From Prorocentrum cordatum (Eukaryota; Sar; Dinophyceae; Prorocentrales; Prorocentraceae), in NCBI GenBank assembly GCA_963575745.1, contig CAUYUJ010020690.1, positions 44,324 to 108,323 on the forward strand: a DNA stretch of 64,000 nt, written 5' to 3'. The notes under the pieces were generated by a model, which ran no database searches, was not told the DNA's origin, and saw only the letters and a program-made list of their open reading frames with translations. The translations under genes were made by a program, and so were the position numbers. How positions within the stretch are numbered: the stretch's first letter is position 1; every line of letters starts with the position of its first letter. This document shows positions 1 to 9,835 of this stretch, one piece after another.

Positions 1-99
1 AACTCTCGCCAGATGCACGCATGCTTGCGACAACCCGTAGCCAACTCGACAGACCAGCTCGATGCCTCTTGCACCGCAGAGAGGTGATCACTGATAATC

Positions 100-861
100 T
101 CAACTCGTCTCGGGCCGAGGCGGACCGCCTGTGGCGACGCATGCCTTTCGGCCCTGGGGGCGGTCTGGACGGCCCCTGGACGGCCCAAAACACGCCCGAA
201 TGGGCCAGCCCCTAGGACTGAGCTCGACCACGGCCCGCCCGCAGCGGCAAGCTTCGGGTGGGCCGTTCGAAAGCCCAGAACCGTCGGTAAAAAACTGAAA
301 GCCCCACGGCGTGTTCGTGGCACCCCAGAACTGGGGATAATACTTGGCTGGGGCAAGAGCAATGCTGAGGGGGCAGAGAGGAACACCATACGCAAACTCC
401 AGAGTGTCGAAGTCGGGGGGAATGCCTTTCGCTTTGTCCCGCAGCCAATTCACATGCTCAATCACGTCGCCTGGAAACAGGGATGTCTCGGCTGGGTCAC
501 CACTGGGTTCCCAAACTCGTTTACGCTCATACCACTGGTGACCGAAAGTGCCAAGAGCATCGCAACCGAATTCGCACTTGGGGCTGGCTACGCAGCCATG
601 CTGATGCTTCTTGGCTGGCGGCCAAAGTTTCCCGCTGATCGGGCCTCTCAGGGCCGCCTGCCTAGGAGGGCCCTTAACAGCCGACGCCCCTATATCTGAG
701 CGCGCGCGCCACCCCCCTCCCAGGCGCCCCCCCCCCCCCCAAGACAAGCTCATCGCCGCAAGCCCCGGGAGTCGCCTCCAAAATATGCCGCACTTGGGCG
801 CGACTGATGCCCTCGCGCAAACGCTGCTTGACATCCCAAGGGCAAACGGTGAACAGAGCAA
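100..861 (-). pseudogene. LINE C-terminal part: zinc-knuckle-like segment and RNase H motif
   Basis: The 253-codon open frame contains a Cys/His-rich stretch (residues about 90-111, CVASPKCEFGC followed by GHQWYE) like the C..C....C....H segment that precedes RNase H in dinoflagellate LINEs. It then has FFTDGSGLSNG at residues 190-200, which is the first catalytic motif of RNase H (D in TDGS). Downstream VVELSPRGWP fits the second beta strand. The first 60 residues are GC-rich and probably not LINE. The expected role is removal of the RNA strand during retrotransposition, but this copy is a fragment detached from its RT by a satellite block. Confidence 0.7.
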
Positions 862-999
862 TTCGCCGGCCCAACGGGCCAGAGGCGTGCTAAGATCTCC
901 GGTAACTGGTTAACCATAATTCTAGTTCGCGCGCGCGGGGCGGCCCCTGGGGCCCCCCCGGCGAAAAGCACCCCGACCGCAGCCCGGTAACTATTACTC

Positions 1000-2130
1000 A
1001 GAGATGGCTTCCCTCCTGGGCGCGGCCTTCCACGCCCCCCGGAGCGCGCCGAGAGGGCCAAAAGAGGAGGCCCCCAAGACGGTCCAAGAGGGCTCCGAAT
1101 CACCGAACGATCGGCCCAAGACGCCCAACGCGGCGTCAAGTCGGCCCAAGAGGCCTCCAAGACGTCCCAAGAGAGCCCCGACCCTTCCCAAGAGAGCCCC
1201 AAGAGGCAAACATCAAAGCTTTGCCTCAGGTGTTTGAAAGTTTTTGCCTTCCTCGCCTTTTCGCCTTCCCGACGCTCCAAGACGGCCCAAGAGGCCCCCA
1301 AAACCACCCCATGACGGCCCAAGAGGCCCCCAAGAGAGCCCCAAGACCGCCCAAGGGGGCCCCAAGACAGCCTAAAAGGCGCCCAAGAGGGCCCCAAGAG
1401 GGCCCCAAGAGGGGCCCGAGATGGAGACCACGAACCGAAAATCCGAGCCTTCCGCTCCAAGAGGCCTCCAGGACGCCCCAAGAGGCCCCCAAGAGGCCCC
1501 AAGAGGCGCCAAGAGGCCCGAAAGAGACCCCAAAAGGCTCCAAAACGGAGCCCCAAGAAGCAAAACTCAATGATTTCCATTCGGAGTCTGAAAGTATTTG
1601 GTTTCCTCGCCGACTCGCGTTTCTGACGCTCCAAGACGGCCCAAGAGGCCCCCAAGAAGCCCCCAAGACCACCCAAGACGGCCCAAGAGGCCCCCAAAAG
1701 AGCCCCAAGACCGCCCAATAGAGCTTCAAGACAGCCCAAAAGGCACCAAAGACGGCCCAAGAGGGCCCCAAGAGGAGCCCAAGATGGAGACCACGAACCG
1801 AAAATCCGAGCCTTCCGCTCCAAGAGGCCTCCAGGACGCCCCAAGAGGCCCCCAAGAGGCCCCAAGAGGCGCCAAGAGGCCCGAAAGAGACCCCAAAACG
1901 CTCCGAAACGGAGCTCCAAGATACACACATCAGTGATTCTCTTTGGTTTTTCACCCCAAGACGGCCCAAGAGGCCCCCAAGAGAGCCCCAAGACCGCCCA
2001 AGAGGGCCCCAAGACAGCATAAAAGGCGCCCAAGAGGGGCCCAAGATGGAGACCACGAACCGAAAATCCGAGCCTTCCGCTCCAAGAGGCCTCCAGGACG
2101 CCCCAAGAAGACCCCAAGGGGCCCCAAGAG
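1000..2130. repeat. CCCAAGA-type tandem repeat block with three long-period units
   Basis: The stretch is built from degenerate 10-22 bp units related to CCAAGACGGCCCAAGAGG. On top of that, a longer unit recurs three times, starting ATGGAGACCACGAACCGA at 1421, 1785 and 2046 and followed by the same GAGCCTTCCGCTCC segment. On the minus strand it reads LGASWGPLGPSWG-like in open frames, which is a result of the repeat and not a protein. It interrupts the LINE between its post-RT and RNase H parts. Confidence 0.85.
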
Positions 2131-2137
2131 CCGCCAC

Positions 2138-2183
2138 TCTCTCTCTCTCTCTCTCTCTTTCTCTCTGTCTGTCTCTCTCTCTT

Positions 2184-2275
<92 letters not shown>
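2138..2275. repeat. (CT)n microsatellite
   Basis: About 135 bp of nearly pure CT with occasional TTT and GT interruptions. It adjoins the CCCAAGA-type block and is part of the material splitting the LINE. Confidence 0.95.
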
Positions 2276-2277
<2 letters not shown>

Positions 2278-2436
2278 CTCTCACGTCGAGGGGCAGACCT
2301 GTCGCAACAGTTGCAGCGTGTTCACGGCCCCGGCATGAGCGCCCACGAGCAACGATCCCCCACAGAGGCGCCAGGGACACCCCAGAGCGGCACAACCTAG
2401 AGGCCCCGTGGAAACAACGATCCCCCCGACACCCCC

Positions 2437-2928
2437 TCAGAAGGTCGACGCGAAGCTGTTTCGCGGGGGCATCTTCAACGCCACCATCCCGAACGCAACG
2501 CCTCCACCGGAGAAAACATGCGCCGACCCCTGCAGCTCCGCACTGCCGACGACCTCTCGCCCAATCGACCGCGGCGCCTCATCGTGGGCCCGCGGAATGA
2601 GCGAAGCGATTAAATAATACCACCGTGGTCCGCCCTGAGTTGATGGCGAGAAATGATGGCGAGAAACTAAATCCCACCCAACTCGCCGCAACGATAAAAT
2701 GACCGCCCCCATAGGTCCCTGTACGCGATCCCAGCGAGGGCGATCACGCAAACGAGCCCGAGCCGCCGAGCAGGCAACTCGCAGGTCAGAATCGTGCGCT
2801 TTCCGATCCCAGACCCAGCAGCAATACCTGAACACTAGCGGGATCGTAACACCGACCATGGGGTCAAAGCTGGGATCCTTGTGGGTATACAAGAAACCAG
2901 TGACGTGAGAAGCACCACCCGCCTCCAT
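2437..2928 (-). pseudogene. LINE post-RT domain
   Basis: The 163-codon open frame carries DPMVGVTIPLVFRYCCWVW and later RWDRVQGPMGAVILSLRRVGW. This pattern (DP..., W, a GP.GA.I.SL.R.GW block) follows the RT thumb in dinoflagellate LINE proteins, as I recall the family. It lies directly downstream of the RT thumb fragment in transcription order. The frame is closed before the RNase H part, so the protein is broken. Confidence 0.6.
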
Positions 2929-2976
2929 AAAGCCCCCAGCTAAGGCCCTGAGAGTTCTGGGCGTGTCATTGGTCGA

Positions 2977-3210
2977 TCATGATACTGAGGCCCCGTGGCC
3001 TCCGCTGGGCATGAGGCATGCACGCCACAAACCAGCAACCTCGGTGCCCGCAGACTTCTTCAGCGTCTGGATACGGTGCTCCCTCCTAACCAGCACAGCT
3101 CGCCTCCTGGCTTCCACCTTTCGGAGCGCACGCCTTCCAAACAAATCATGACCAAGGTTTCGCATGTGATCGTATCCTCGCATTCCCATCAACTTGGCCG
3201 ACATTGCCAC
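2977..3210 (-). pseudogene. LINE reverse transcriptase, thumb/connection fragment
   Basis: The 77-codon frame reads AKLMGMRGYDHMRNLGHDLF, then a basic stretch (RRALRKVEARRRAVLVRREHRIQ) and LWRACLMPSGGHG. This matches the LG.D...GRR...K...R..R...L...G....L.R.GL.P...YG pattern after the catalytic palm in dinoflagellate LINEs. The region between it and the upstream RT part (3211-3554) has stops in all frames and no recognisable YADD catalytic box, so the palm core is degraded or missing. Confidence 0.65.
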
Positions 3211-3554
3211 ATGCTTGGAAGCGGCTAAGCTGGCGGCTACAAACCCCTACATCTGGATTTGCAACAGAAGGCCAATCGGGCGCACAAGATGAGATAACCC
3301 CCTAGCCGCAGCAAGGACCACCACACCTCGCTCAGGGACAGGACCTGACCAGTGCAGAGAGACAGCGGCCAATAAAGTTCTCGTCTGGACTGGAAATCTT
3401 TCAATCACAAACTTAGCTGGTTACAGCAGCACTGCTCTCATAGTAGAGGTAGCCGCCGAGCATCCAGACGAATCGAGCCGAAAGCATCAATCCGCTGAGG
3501 AGCAATATAAGTCTGGATGAGCATCCATCCAAGGCGGAGCGGGACACCGACCTG

Positions 3555-5129
3555 TCAAAACATCGGAAACAGGACCGAGAGCTTTATCATTTCTAAACCT
3601 TTAATCATGTCTAGCAAGAGGGCTACCGAGTGCCAGCCTCTGGCTCTGGCTACCTCGGCCGAAAGGTTCAAATCGCACGCAGAGTCCGACGCACTACCCT
3701 TCCCAGACCCCCAGAACTCTCGAGCACGATTCCCCGCCTCCCACTCATCAGTAACAGAACACCGAACGCGTCCCCAGACTCGCAGAATCGTGTCTAGAAT
3801 AGCGATAAGCACGTGGCCGCCGTCGGGTTTTGGCAGCCTGACAAGCCTGCTCATCAAGCGCTTGCTTGGCCAGACGAGTGCCCTTTCACACTGCATAAGT
3901 CGCGACGCAAGCGCGGCTAGCATCGCATCAGAAAGGTGCTGGAGCGCGCGAGGATGGATCTTGCAACGGCCGACCGCCGTCGTCGGGGGAAGTCGCGCAA
4001 TCGCTCTCCTCAAATCGTCGACCCCGAGCGGCGGCAGGCTCGCCCAATCCTTCGAATCGCTCGGCAACTCCAAATCCGCGCAAGAACGAGTGGTCCAAAT
4101 ATGGGAACAGTCGCTGCGCGCGCCGTCGGCAAGCCAGAAAGGTTGGATCCGATGCCCCTCGGTGGGCGCCTCTTGGATTCCACGGACCCCGGTAAAACCA
4201 TGGGCAGCGTTGGCCCCGCCCAGGAACGCCGCCCTGACCCCGGACTTCCAGGCCTCCTCTTTGCTGGCCCGAAACACGGCCCAATTTTCCTGGGCCAGGG
4301 ACAAAACTCGCCCAATCAAATCGGACGGAGACGGATCGCCCATCACATCCACTCCAGACCTGGAAAGAAAAAACTTGCCGTCAGCACGCCGAGGTGGTCG
4401 AACGCCTAGTCGAGCCCCTGGATCCTGCCGAGGAAGGCCTTGGTGTCGATCAGAAACTTGGCAACGCGCTTCAACCTCCTCCTCGTCCAAGTCCGCGTCA
4501 AGGCTGGCAATGTGCGACTCCAGCGCGACGCGCACACTACGCAAATGCCTGGCCCACCTGGCCGCTACACTCCACGCTGCATACTCGCACGAGGGTCGAG
4601 GCTGTCGGTGCTGCGGGACTGCGCGGAGCTTCTTCCAACGAACCCGGTGCTCTCCAGCTCTGCCTTCATAACCTTGGCGACGGGATCCAATGACATCATG
4701 TCGGCCCAAAAGTTCAGCCTCGATGCTCAGAATCTTGAAGCCCCAGAAGCCTGCCCACTGATCAGCTGTCGTGGAATGTTGAATATCAGAACGAATCTGC
4801 TTCCAATCACGCGGTAACCGCCCACAACCTGGCCTGGCCAATGCAGGAAGAGATGTTAGTTGGTCAGCAACTCGGCACCACAAGACTGCGTCTTTGGCGC
4901 GAACTTGCATCAGCACATGCCTATAGGGCCAGATTGTCGCAGCGCCCACCGCCCCAACCATTCCAGAACGGATGGCGAACCCCTCAGACATGATGAAGTA
5001 ATCGATCGTCGTACCTGGTGCACTCAGAATACACGCGGGCGCAGACGGCGCCACCAGAATTCCTCCTATAGAAGTCGCCCATGGCTGCATCAGAGCGCGA
5101 TCCATGTGTAGCCAGCTGCAACAATCCAC
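3555..5129 (-). pseudogene. LINE endonuclease C-terminus and reverse transcriptase N-terminal half
   Basis: The 524-codon frame starts inside the endonuclease: residues about 39-50 read GTTIDYFIMSEG, the conserved (T/S)IDY(F/V)..S box of APE-type nucleases. A linker with W/H-rich segments follows. From about residue 370 the RT fingers are seen (LPPTTAVGRCKIHPRAL, then LVRLPKPDGGH). Near the end LLLDMIKGLEMI matches RT palm motif A (D..K.(F/L)..I). The frame then stops before motif B and the YADD box. No host function is expected; it is a dead mobile-element gene. Confidence 0.78.
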
Positions 5130-5545
5130 TCATACCCACGCGCTCGCACTCTGAGCAGATACTGAGACAATATCGTGAGCAATGTCATATTCTTATGTCC
5201 CATCTCTTCGCTGACGTGGAGATAAGCTGACACTGCCACGAAGCCTCCGTTGAACCAAGTGTGCACTAGCGCCGCAACAATTCTCTCGTCCAGCTGCACA
5301 CCTTTGGTGTCTGCCAGCAACGGCCCAGCCGTCACCTGCACCTTCTTCGGCGCAATCACCGCCGCGCCACCGCTTGTGCAACGCCCGTGGCCAGTCTCCT
5401 TGGTTGGAGCCCGCGCGCCGTGGTAGCCGACCGCACTCATGCGACCTTGAAATGATCCTATCTGCGCAGCCGTGACGTGATGCTCCTCTACGCACATGAT
5501 AGGCTGCTCATCTCCTAGCAAAGGAGCATCGGCCTCGAACATCTC
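5090..5545 (-). pseudogene. LINE APE-type endonuclease, N-terminal part
   Basis: The last 151 codons of this frame read MCVEEHHV (the ...QEHH/L motif of endonuclease/exonuclease/phosphatase proteins), then SGGAAVIAPKK and YEWIVAAGYTWIA, a damaged form of the P.(I/V)(V/L)AGDFN catalytic box. The domain continues in another frame (from 5129) with IDYF, so a frameshift lies at about 5090-5130. In a live LINE this nuclease nicks the target DNA to prime reverse transcription; here the change of the GDFN box and the frameshift mean it is inactive. Confidence 0.7.
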
Positions 5546-5777
5546 AGCAAGCGGATTGAACGACGTAGTGTTGACAGTAGAAAGGCGCGTCATGATGCCG
5601 ACAAAAGAGTTCACACACAGATGCATACCAATCAACAACAACAACTGCCAACTACGCCACCTTGCGCCGCTTCGCGAACGACGACAACATGGCACCCGTC
5701 CTCTCGGCTGCTTCCCGCAATTCAACTTCATCCTCTGGCACCTGCTACTCGACCGAGCGGAGAAACTCTCGCAGCAA

Positions 5778-6701
5778 CTATGGATCGCCCCCCTGCGACG
5801 GGACGGCTTGCTCCCAGCGCTGCCAGTGCTGAGCCGTCGCAGCTGCAGCAGCCTGAGCGGCCTGCCCGGCCTCCTGCTGCTGCTGTTGCCGCTGCCTCGC
5901 CTCCTCGGCGGCGCGGCGCTGCTGCGCGCTGCGCAGTCCCTCCTCCGCCTTCGCCTCAGCCAAACACTCGAAAAGCTTCTGCGCCAAAGCCGGCTCGCCG
6001 CCACAGTCCTCGAGCAACTCGCCACACTTCTCGACCGTGAGGTTGCTTGCAAGGGGCTGCTTGAGCCCCTGCGCGCCGTCGACAACGGGCCTCTCAGGGG
6101 CCCGTGGCGCGCCAGCCACCAACTGGCACCGCGCGGCCTCCAACTCCGTGATTCCCCTGACTGTGGCCTGAAGCGCCTTGGCCGCGTCCTCCACGGCCTT
6201 ATGCGCTTCTGCTGCAACCTGCTCGAGCTCCTCGACCACTTCGGTCTGGCGCTCCCGATGCGTGACCAACTTCGCGCGCTGAAAGGACATATCTTTGAGC
6301 CGCGTGTCCAGAGACTTGCCGCGAGTGATCTGACCTCGCAGGGTGGTCTGACGCGCCCGCAACTTCTCCCGCAACTCATCGGACCCTGGGCCTTCCACAT
6401 CTGCAACTTTCTGCAGCTTCTCGGTGACTGCCCCGAGCTCCTCGCGTGAGTCTGCGTCGCTGTCATTGCCCTCGTCGACGTCCATGGCGTCGCCGTCGGG
6501 CTTTGTTGCGACCTCCTTCTTCCGCAACTGTGTGACTTCCTCGCGCAACCTCTTGAGCTCGGCAGTGAGCTTGGCGTTGGGCTGCGCCGGCGCCTCAAGC
6601 GCCGACGCAGAAGGAGCGGCTGGCTGCCTGATCCCTGCAAATGCTGACGCCTCGGGCTGCTTGCATAGCGGCAGTGATCGAGATCCGCTCTGTTCCACCA
6701 C
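5778..6701 (-). pseudogene. LINE ORF1-like coiled-coil protein
   Basis: The 307-codon frame has an Ala/Pro-rich start, a heptad-rich coiled coil (KLTAELKRLREEVTQLRKKE), an acidic patch (DAMDVDEGNDSDADS), a second long helix-rich stretch and a Gln/Ala-rich tail (RQRQQQQQEAGQAAQAA). It lies just upstream of the endonuclease on the same strand, where the RNA-binding ORF1 part sits. In the neighbouring frame at about 6770-6660 a Cys/His segment (WCCKRCW...DHCRY) may be a small zinc finger, shifted out of frame. Assignment rests on position and composition more than on sequence identity. Confidence 0.55.
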
Positions 6702-6975
6702 CTATGGCCAGCCTGGTGCGACCAGCAGCGCTTGCAACACCATGGATTGGCCCACGCCTGGCGCCTCTGCTCGTGACCTGAGGGCGGCGCGCCGCCTTGA
6801 GAAGCATGCGAGGGCGCCATGGGCCTCCCGCGCTCGAGAGTGAAAAAGAAATCGCGCTGTGCTCAGGCGTGAAACCCGCGCGCAGTACACGGCACGCAGC
6901 AGCGCCTCCAGGCCTGGGCAGGCCACCCGGGAGACGCGAGAGCGGTCGGGGGCCGCACGCCCCCCTCTCCAGAAT

Positions 6976-7002
6976 CTCAAGTCCTGAGCGACACACTACG
7001 GA
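6976..7002 (-). other. Second, degenerate spliced-leader relic in tandem
   Basis: Directly after the full leader the minus strand continues TCCGTAG, then TGTGTC, GCTCAGG and ACTTGAG. The first seven bases and the GCTCA-G end match the leader; the middle is diverged. Tandem relics are expected when an mRNA is retroposed, re-expressed, trans-spliced again and retroposed again. The match is partial, so chance similarity is possible. Confidence 0.5.
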
Positions 7003-7024
7003 CTTGAGCCAAAATGGCTACGGA
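7003..7024 (-). other. Dinoflagellate spliced-leader relic (full-length match)
   Basis: On the minus strand these 22 bases begin TCCGTAGCCATTTTGG and end CTCAAG, which is the canonical dinoflagellate spliced leader added to mRNAs by trans-splicing. It is not part of an SL RNA gene: no typical donor GT and intron follow. It stands immediately 5' of the LINE ORFs on the same strand, so it reads as the 5' end of a reverse-transcribed, trans-spliced mRNA. Confidence 0.93.
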
Positions 7025-7312
7025 CTCGGGGAGGACGAGGACGAGAAGGAGAAGGAGGAGGACCGTAGAGAGCAAATCCCGTTGAACACGTTGCAATATA
7101 TGAGAAGCCACCCGCCTTCGGGGAAGGGAATGAGAGAAGGCGGAAACAACGCGAAGAGGACCTACACCTCGGAGGCGGATGCCGACGCACAGGACACTGT
7201 AGGCGACGTGCAACACAAGGTCTGACAAACCCAAGGAAATCACGCACGCCAGCGGCAGGGAGAAGCACGGGAGACCCGCCGGCGAGCAGAGATTACTGCT
7301 CCCAGGCCCCCT

Positions 7313-8533
7313 TCATCCGATGAGCAGCCAGCAGGCACCCAAAAAGGCCAAGAAGGAAAGAGTTCCCATTTCGCGGCGAACAGCCATCCAAGTCAAATCA
7401 GAATCCAGAAGTTGACGCATAGCAGTGGACACAGCAGAAAGGATGGAATTGGAGAGCTGCTTGTGTGACTCTCCAAAGAGGCCGGTGAGCGACTTGATGG
7501 CCGCGTCGTGCTCCGCGACGTCAATCGCCATCCGACGAGGATCGCAATGCACGCACCCAAAGTCGTGCCAACAGCTGATTGAGACGCAACACATCCTTCC
7601 TCGTCTGGTCAAAGTCTCGTACACTACAAGACCGAACCTGTTCCACCACGTCGGACAGGATCTGATTTTTGACCGTGAACATAAACTCCTCTGTTTCGGC
7701 CTGGTTGCAATCGACCAAGCGCTTGCAGTCCCCACGCAACTGCATCAAATCGGCAGGTTTAAAACCACGCTGAACCTGATCATCAATGTACCGTTGGCGA
7801 CTTGCCGCGTGACCGTTTCGTGCGTTTATGCACACATACAGCGGAAAAGGCCTCGCATTACACATCAGACAAAACATATTCACTTCCATTGAACAGAATA
7901 CGGGGCACCAGCCCCGCCATCTCAAAGCTGCCGCCCCCGGACCTCGTATGCTCAGGGGTTCCAAGCGGTACGCGGCGTTGGCGCTCTCACAAGAGAGGAC
8001 GTCCGCAGGAGGAGAAAACACTGGAGCGTCAGCACGAATAACAAAATGCGACGGAGCCCCAGACCGCCACCGGGGAGCAGCCACCCTCGAGGCGGACCCG
8101 CACGGATAGCTTTCGTGCCGAGGCTGACCCGCACGATGATGCCCCCGTCGCGCTGCAACAAGCTGTCCCCGAGGCAGAAGATAGTGCACGAGCGCGCTCG
8201 CCCGCGAGGGCTGATGGACATTATGTTCAAACGGACAACAATGTGCTTGGTGGTGCCGATGGGTGTGCAACTGGACTTCAAGAAAAAACGTTCATCATGA
8301 GCTCGGCAACCTCCAGGTACGCGTCCAGCGTCTTCAACAAAATAAGAAACTTGCGCAACCAGCGCGTTGAACTTCGTCGTCATCAGAAGAGAAACCGAGG
8401 CAGTACTGGACCACGTAGCCGTCCAGCGGGAGCGAGAAGCAACAGAGCTCGCCTACACGGCACAAACAGAGTGCTCAAGCCAGCATTAGCTAGCCAAGCG
8501 CGAGACAAGATGTTGGGGCAAACAGCGGGAGCG
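7313..8533 (-). pseudogene. Probable retroposed gene, frame-broken, with a C-terminal membrane anchor
   Basis: A relic spliced leader (8556-8534) is followed on the same strand by protein-like frames that do not stay in phase. Near 8383 a start reads MTTKFNALVAQVSYFV. Around 7760-7550 another frame reads DLMQLRGDCKRLVDCNQAETEEF and then a Leu-rich helical stretch. The last part (7535-7313) reads EHDAAIKSLTGLFGESHKQL ... GTLSFLAFLGACWLLIG, a helix ending in one hydrophobic segment. The shape (helical protein with a C-terminal anchor) is clear but I do not recognise the family. Frame changes could be mutations or missed introns; the relic leader favours an intron-less retrocopy. Confidence 0.4.
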
Positions 8534-8556
8534 CTTTGGGCCAAAATGGCTACGGA
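8534..8556 (-). other. Dinoflagellate spliced-leader relic (one-base variants at the 3' end)
   Basis: The minus strand reads TCCGTAGCCATTTTGG followed by CCCAAAG, so the first 16 bases match the canonical leader and the end carries small changes (CTCAAG to CCCAAAG). It is preceded on the same strand by a (TCC)n tract and followed by the broken gene at 8.4-7.3 kb. Confidence 0.85.
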
Positions 8557-8559
8557 GGC

Positions 8560-8627
8560 GGAGGAAGAAGAGGAGGAGGAGGAGAAGGAGAAGGAGGAGG
8601 AGGACGAAGGAGGAGGACGAAGGAGGA
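8560..8627. repeat. (GGA)n/(TCC)n tract abutting the spliced-leader relic
   Basis: Purine-rich GGAGGA/GAAGGA repeat on the plus strand. On the minus strand it is a pyrimidine tract ending directly at the TCCGTAG of the relic leader, the same arrangement as upstream of the 7024 relic (7025-7075). Confidence 0.85.
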
Positions 8628-8727
8628 GGGCGCGGGGCGCTGCTGATTCAAAACAAGGAACCAACTCAACACATGATGGTTGGGAAAACACGCATCGTCG
8701 GAGAGATCTGTACAGGCCTCCCAGATA

Positions 8728-8795
8728 GGGTCCGAGCAGATGGGGTCAGGGGATCGCGCCGCATCGCCAATGCATCGCCGCATTCCTAATCAGCA
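8728..8795. mobile_element. Partial copy of a foldback repeat family (one arm)
   Basis: The stretch GGGTCCGAG ... GATCGCGCCGCATCGCC matches one terminal arm of the complete copy at 32253-32426. Only one arm is present. Confidence 0.55.
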
Positions 8796-8900
8796 CCCCG
8801 TCTTTGGACCCTTGGCGCCGCCACATGGGGGGGGGCAAGAGATGAGGAGGGGGGGGGGGCAAGTTAGGTGCGCCCGCGTCAACATCTGACATCCTACCCC

Positions 8901-9000
8901 NNNNNNNNNNNNNNNNNNNNNNNNNNNNNNNNNNNNNNNNNNNNNNNNNNNNNNNNNNNNNNNNNNNNNNNNNNNNNNNNNNNNNNNNNNNNNNNNNNNN
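8901..9000. other. Assembly gap (100 N)
   Basis: Exactly 100 N, which suggests a placeholder length. A (TG)n/(CGTG)n microsatellite begins at the right edge, so the missing sequence probably includes more of that repeat. Confidence 0.99.
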
Positions 9001-9010
9001 TGTGTGTGTG

Positions 9011-9070
<60 letters not shown>

Positions 9071-9200
9071 TGTGTGTCTGTGTGTGCGCGCGTGTGATGT
9101 GGTTTGACGCGGTGTAGCGTGGTGGTGGTGGGTGGGGTAGTGCGGTGGTGGTGGCGGTGCGCGGTGGTGGTGCGCGTGCGTGCGTGCGTGCGTTGGTGGG
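9001..9200. repeat. (TG)n and (CGTG)n microsatellite followed by TGGTGG-rich DNA
   Basis: Pure TG for about 25 bp, then TGCG units to about 9070, then degenerate GGTGGTG to about 9270. The minus strand reads [15 protein letters not shown], a repeat artefact. Confidence 0.95.
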
Positions 9201-9299
9201 TGGAAGTGGCGGTGGGTGTGCGTGCGGCGGGGCGGGGCGTGGTGCGGCGCGGTGGTGCGGCGCGGTGGTGGCGGGCGGATGGGCGCGCGAGAAAGAGGC

Positions 9300-9585
9300 C
9301 CGCGCTGGGGCGAGAACGCCATCCTGAACGACGGAGGCAAACACCGATCCGAAAATGAGGCCCACGCTGCAGCGGGAGCACGATTCGGAACGATTCGGGA
9401 GCAGAAATGAGGCCGGCGCCTCAGCGAGAGCAGCATTTTGAAAAAAACGCAGGCGAAAACCCAACTCCCGGGAATCCTGTGTGTAAAAAAAACAGTACGC
9501 GGGGGGGGGTCGAATATTCCCAGCACGCCATCAGGGGAAGAGGGAGAGTAGTATTCATATTGAGTAATTTGTAGAGGGAGGGAGG
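9300..9585. repeat. Inverted, single copy of the 363-bp repeat family seen at 16-17 kb
   Basis: The reverse complement contains GCTGCTCTCGCTGAGGCGC, CGCTGCAGCG and CAATATGAATACTACTCTCC, which match segments of the tandem array at 15985-17040 (GCTGCTCTCGCTGAAGCGC, CGCTGCAGCG, CAATATGAATACGACTCTCC). The family is therefore dispersed as well as tandem. Confidence 0.75.
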
Positions 9586-9835
9586 GGAAGGGGGGGGGGG
9601 GGGGGGGCCCCCAAAAGACGTGCACCTTTTGGCGCCCCGTGCTGGGACCCGGATGGCCACGTTGGGGCCCCAGGGGGGCCCCTCTCTGCTGCGGTGCACC
9701 AAGAGTGCACCTCTCCCCCACCGCACCGGCCGTCGCCCCCCGACGGGATGCCGCGGGCCGCCCGAGGGGCCCCGACGGCCGCAGGGCGCTGCGATGGAGG
9801 CCTGGGCCAGGGCCTCGCCTGTCGCCGGGGCCGCG

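Larger units (their letters stand above)
100..7024 (-). mobile_element. Decayed LINE (non-LTR retrotransposon) carrying a 5' spliced-leader relic
   Basis: Reading the minus strand from 7024 leftwards gives, in order, a spliced-leader relic, a coiled-coil ORF1-like segment, an APE-type endonuclease, a reverse transcriptase, a post-RT domain and an RNase H motif. This is the domain order of dinoflagellate LINEs. The coding parts fall in different frames with stops between them, so the copy is dead. A block of CCCAAGA-type tandem repeats plus a (CT)n tract (about 1000-2275) lies between the post-RT domain and the RNase H part. The 3' end is not defined: coding similarity stops near 100 and may continue beyond the window edge. 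Confidence 0.82.

Noticed and set aside
750-2395. Trp/Leu/Gly-rich minus-strand proteins (455 and 389 codons)
   Set aside because: Translations of CCCAAGA-type repeats; the same LGASWGPLG pattern appears at every block of this family.
5090-6820. Single 576-codon Arg/Ser-rich protein
   Set aside because: Only the last 151 codons are LINE endonuclease; the Arg/Ser-rich front is the shifted frame of the coiled-coil ORF1 on the same strand.
7003-7024. Functional spliced-leader RNA gene
   Set aside because: After the leader there is no GT donor and no Sm-site-containing short intron; protein-coding LINE sequence follows.
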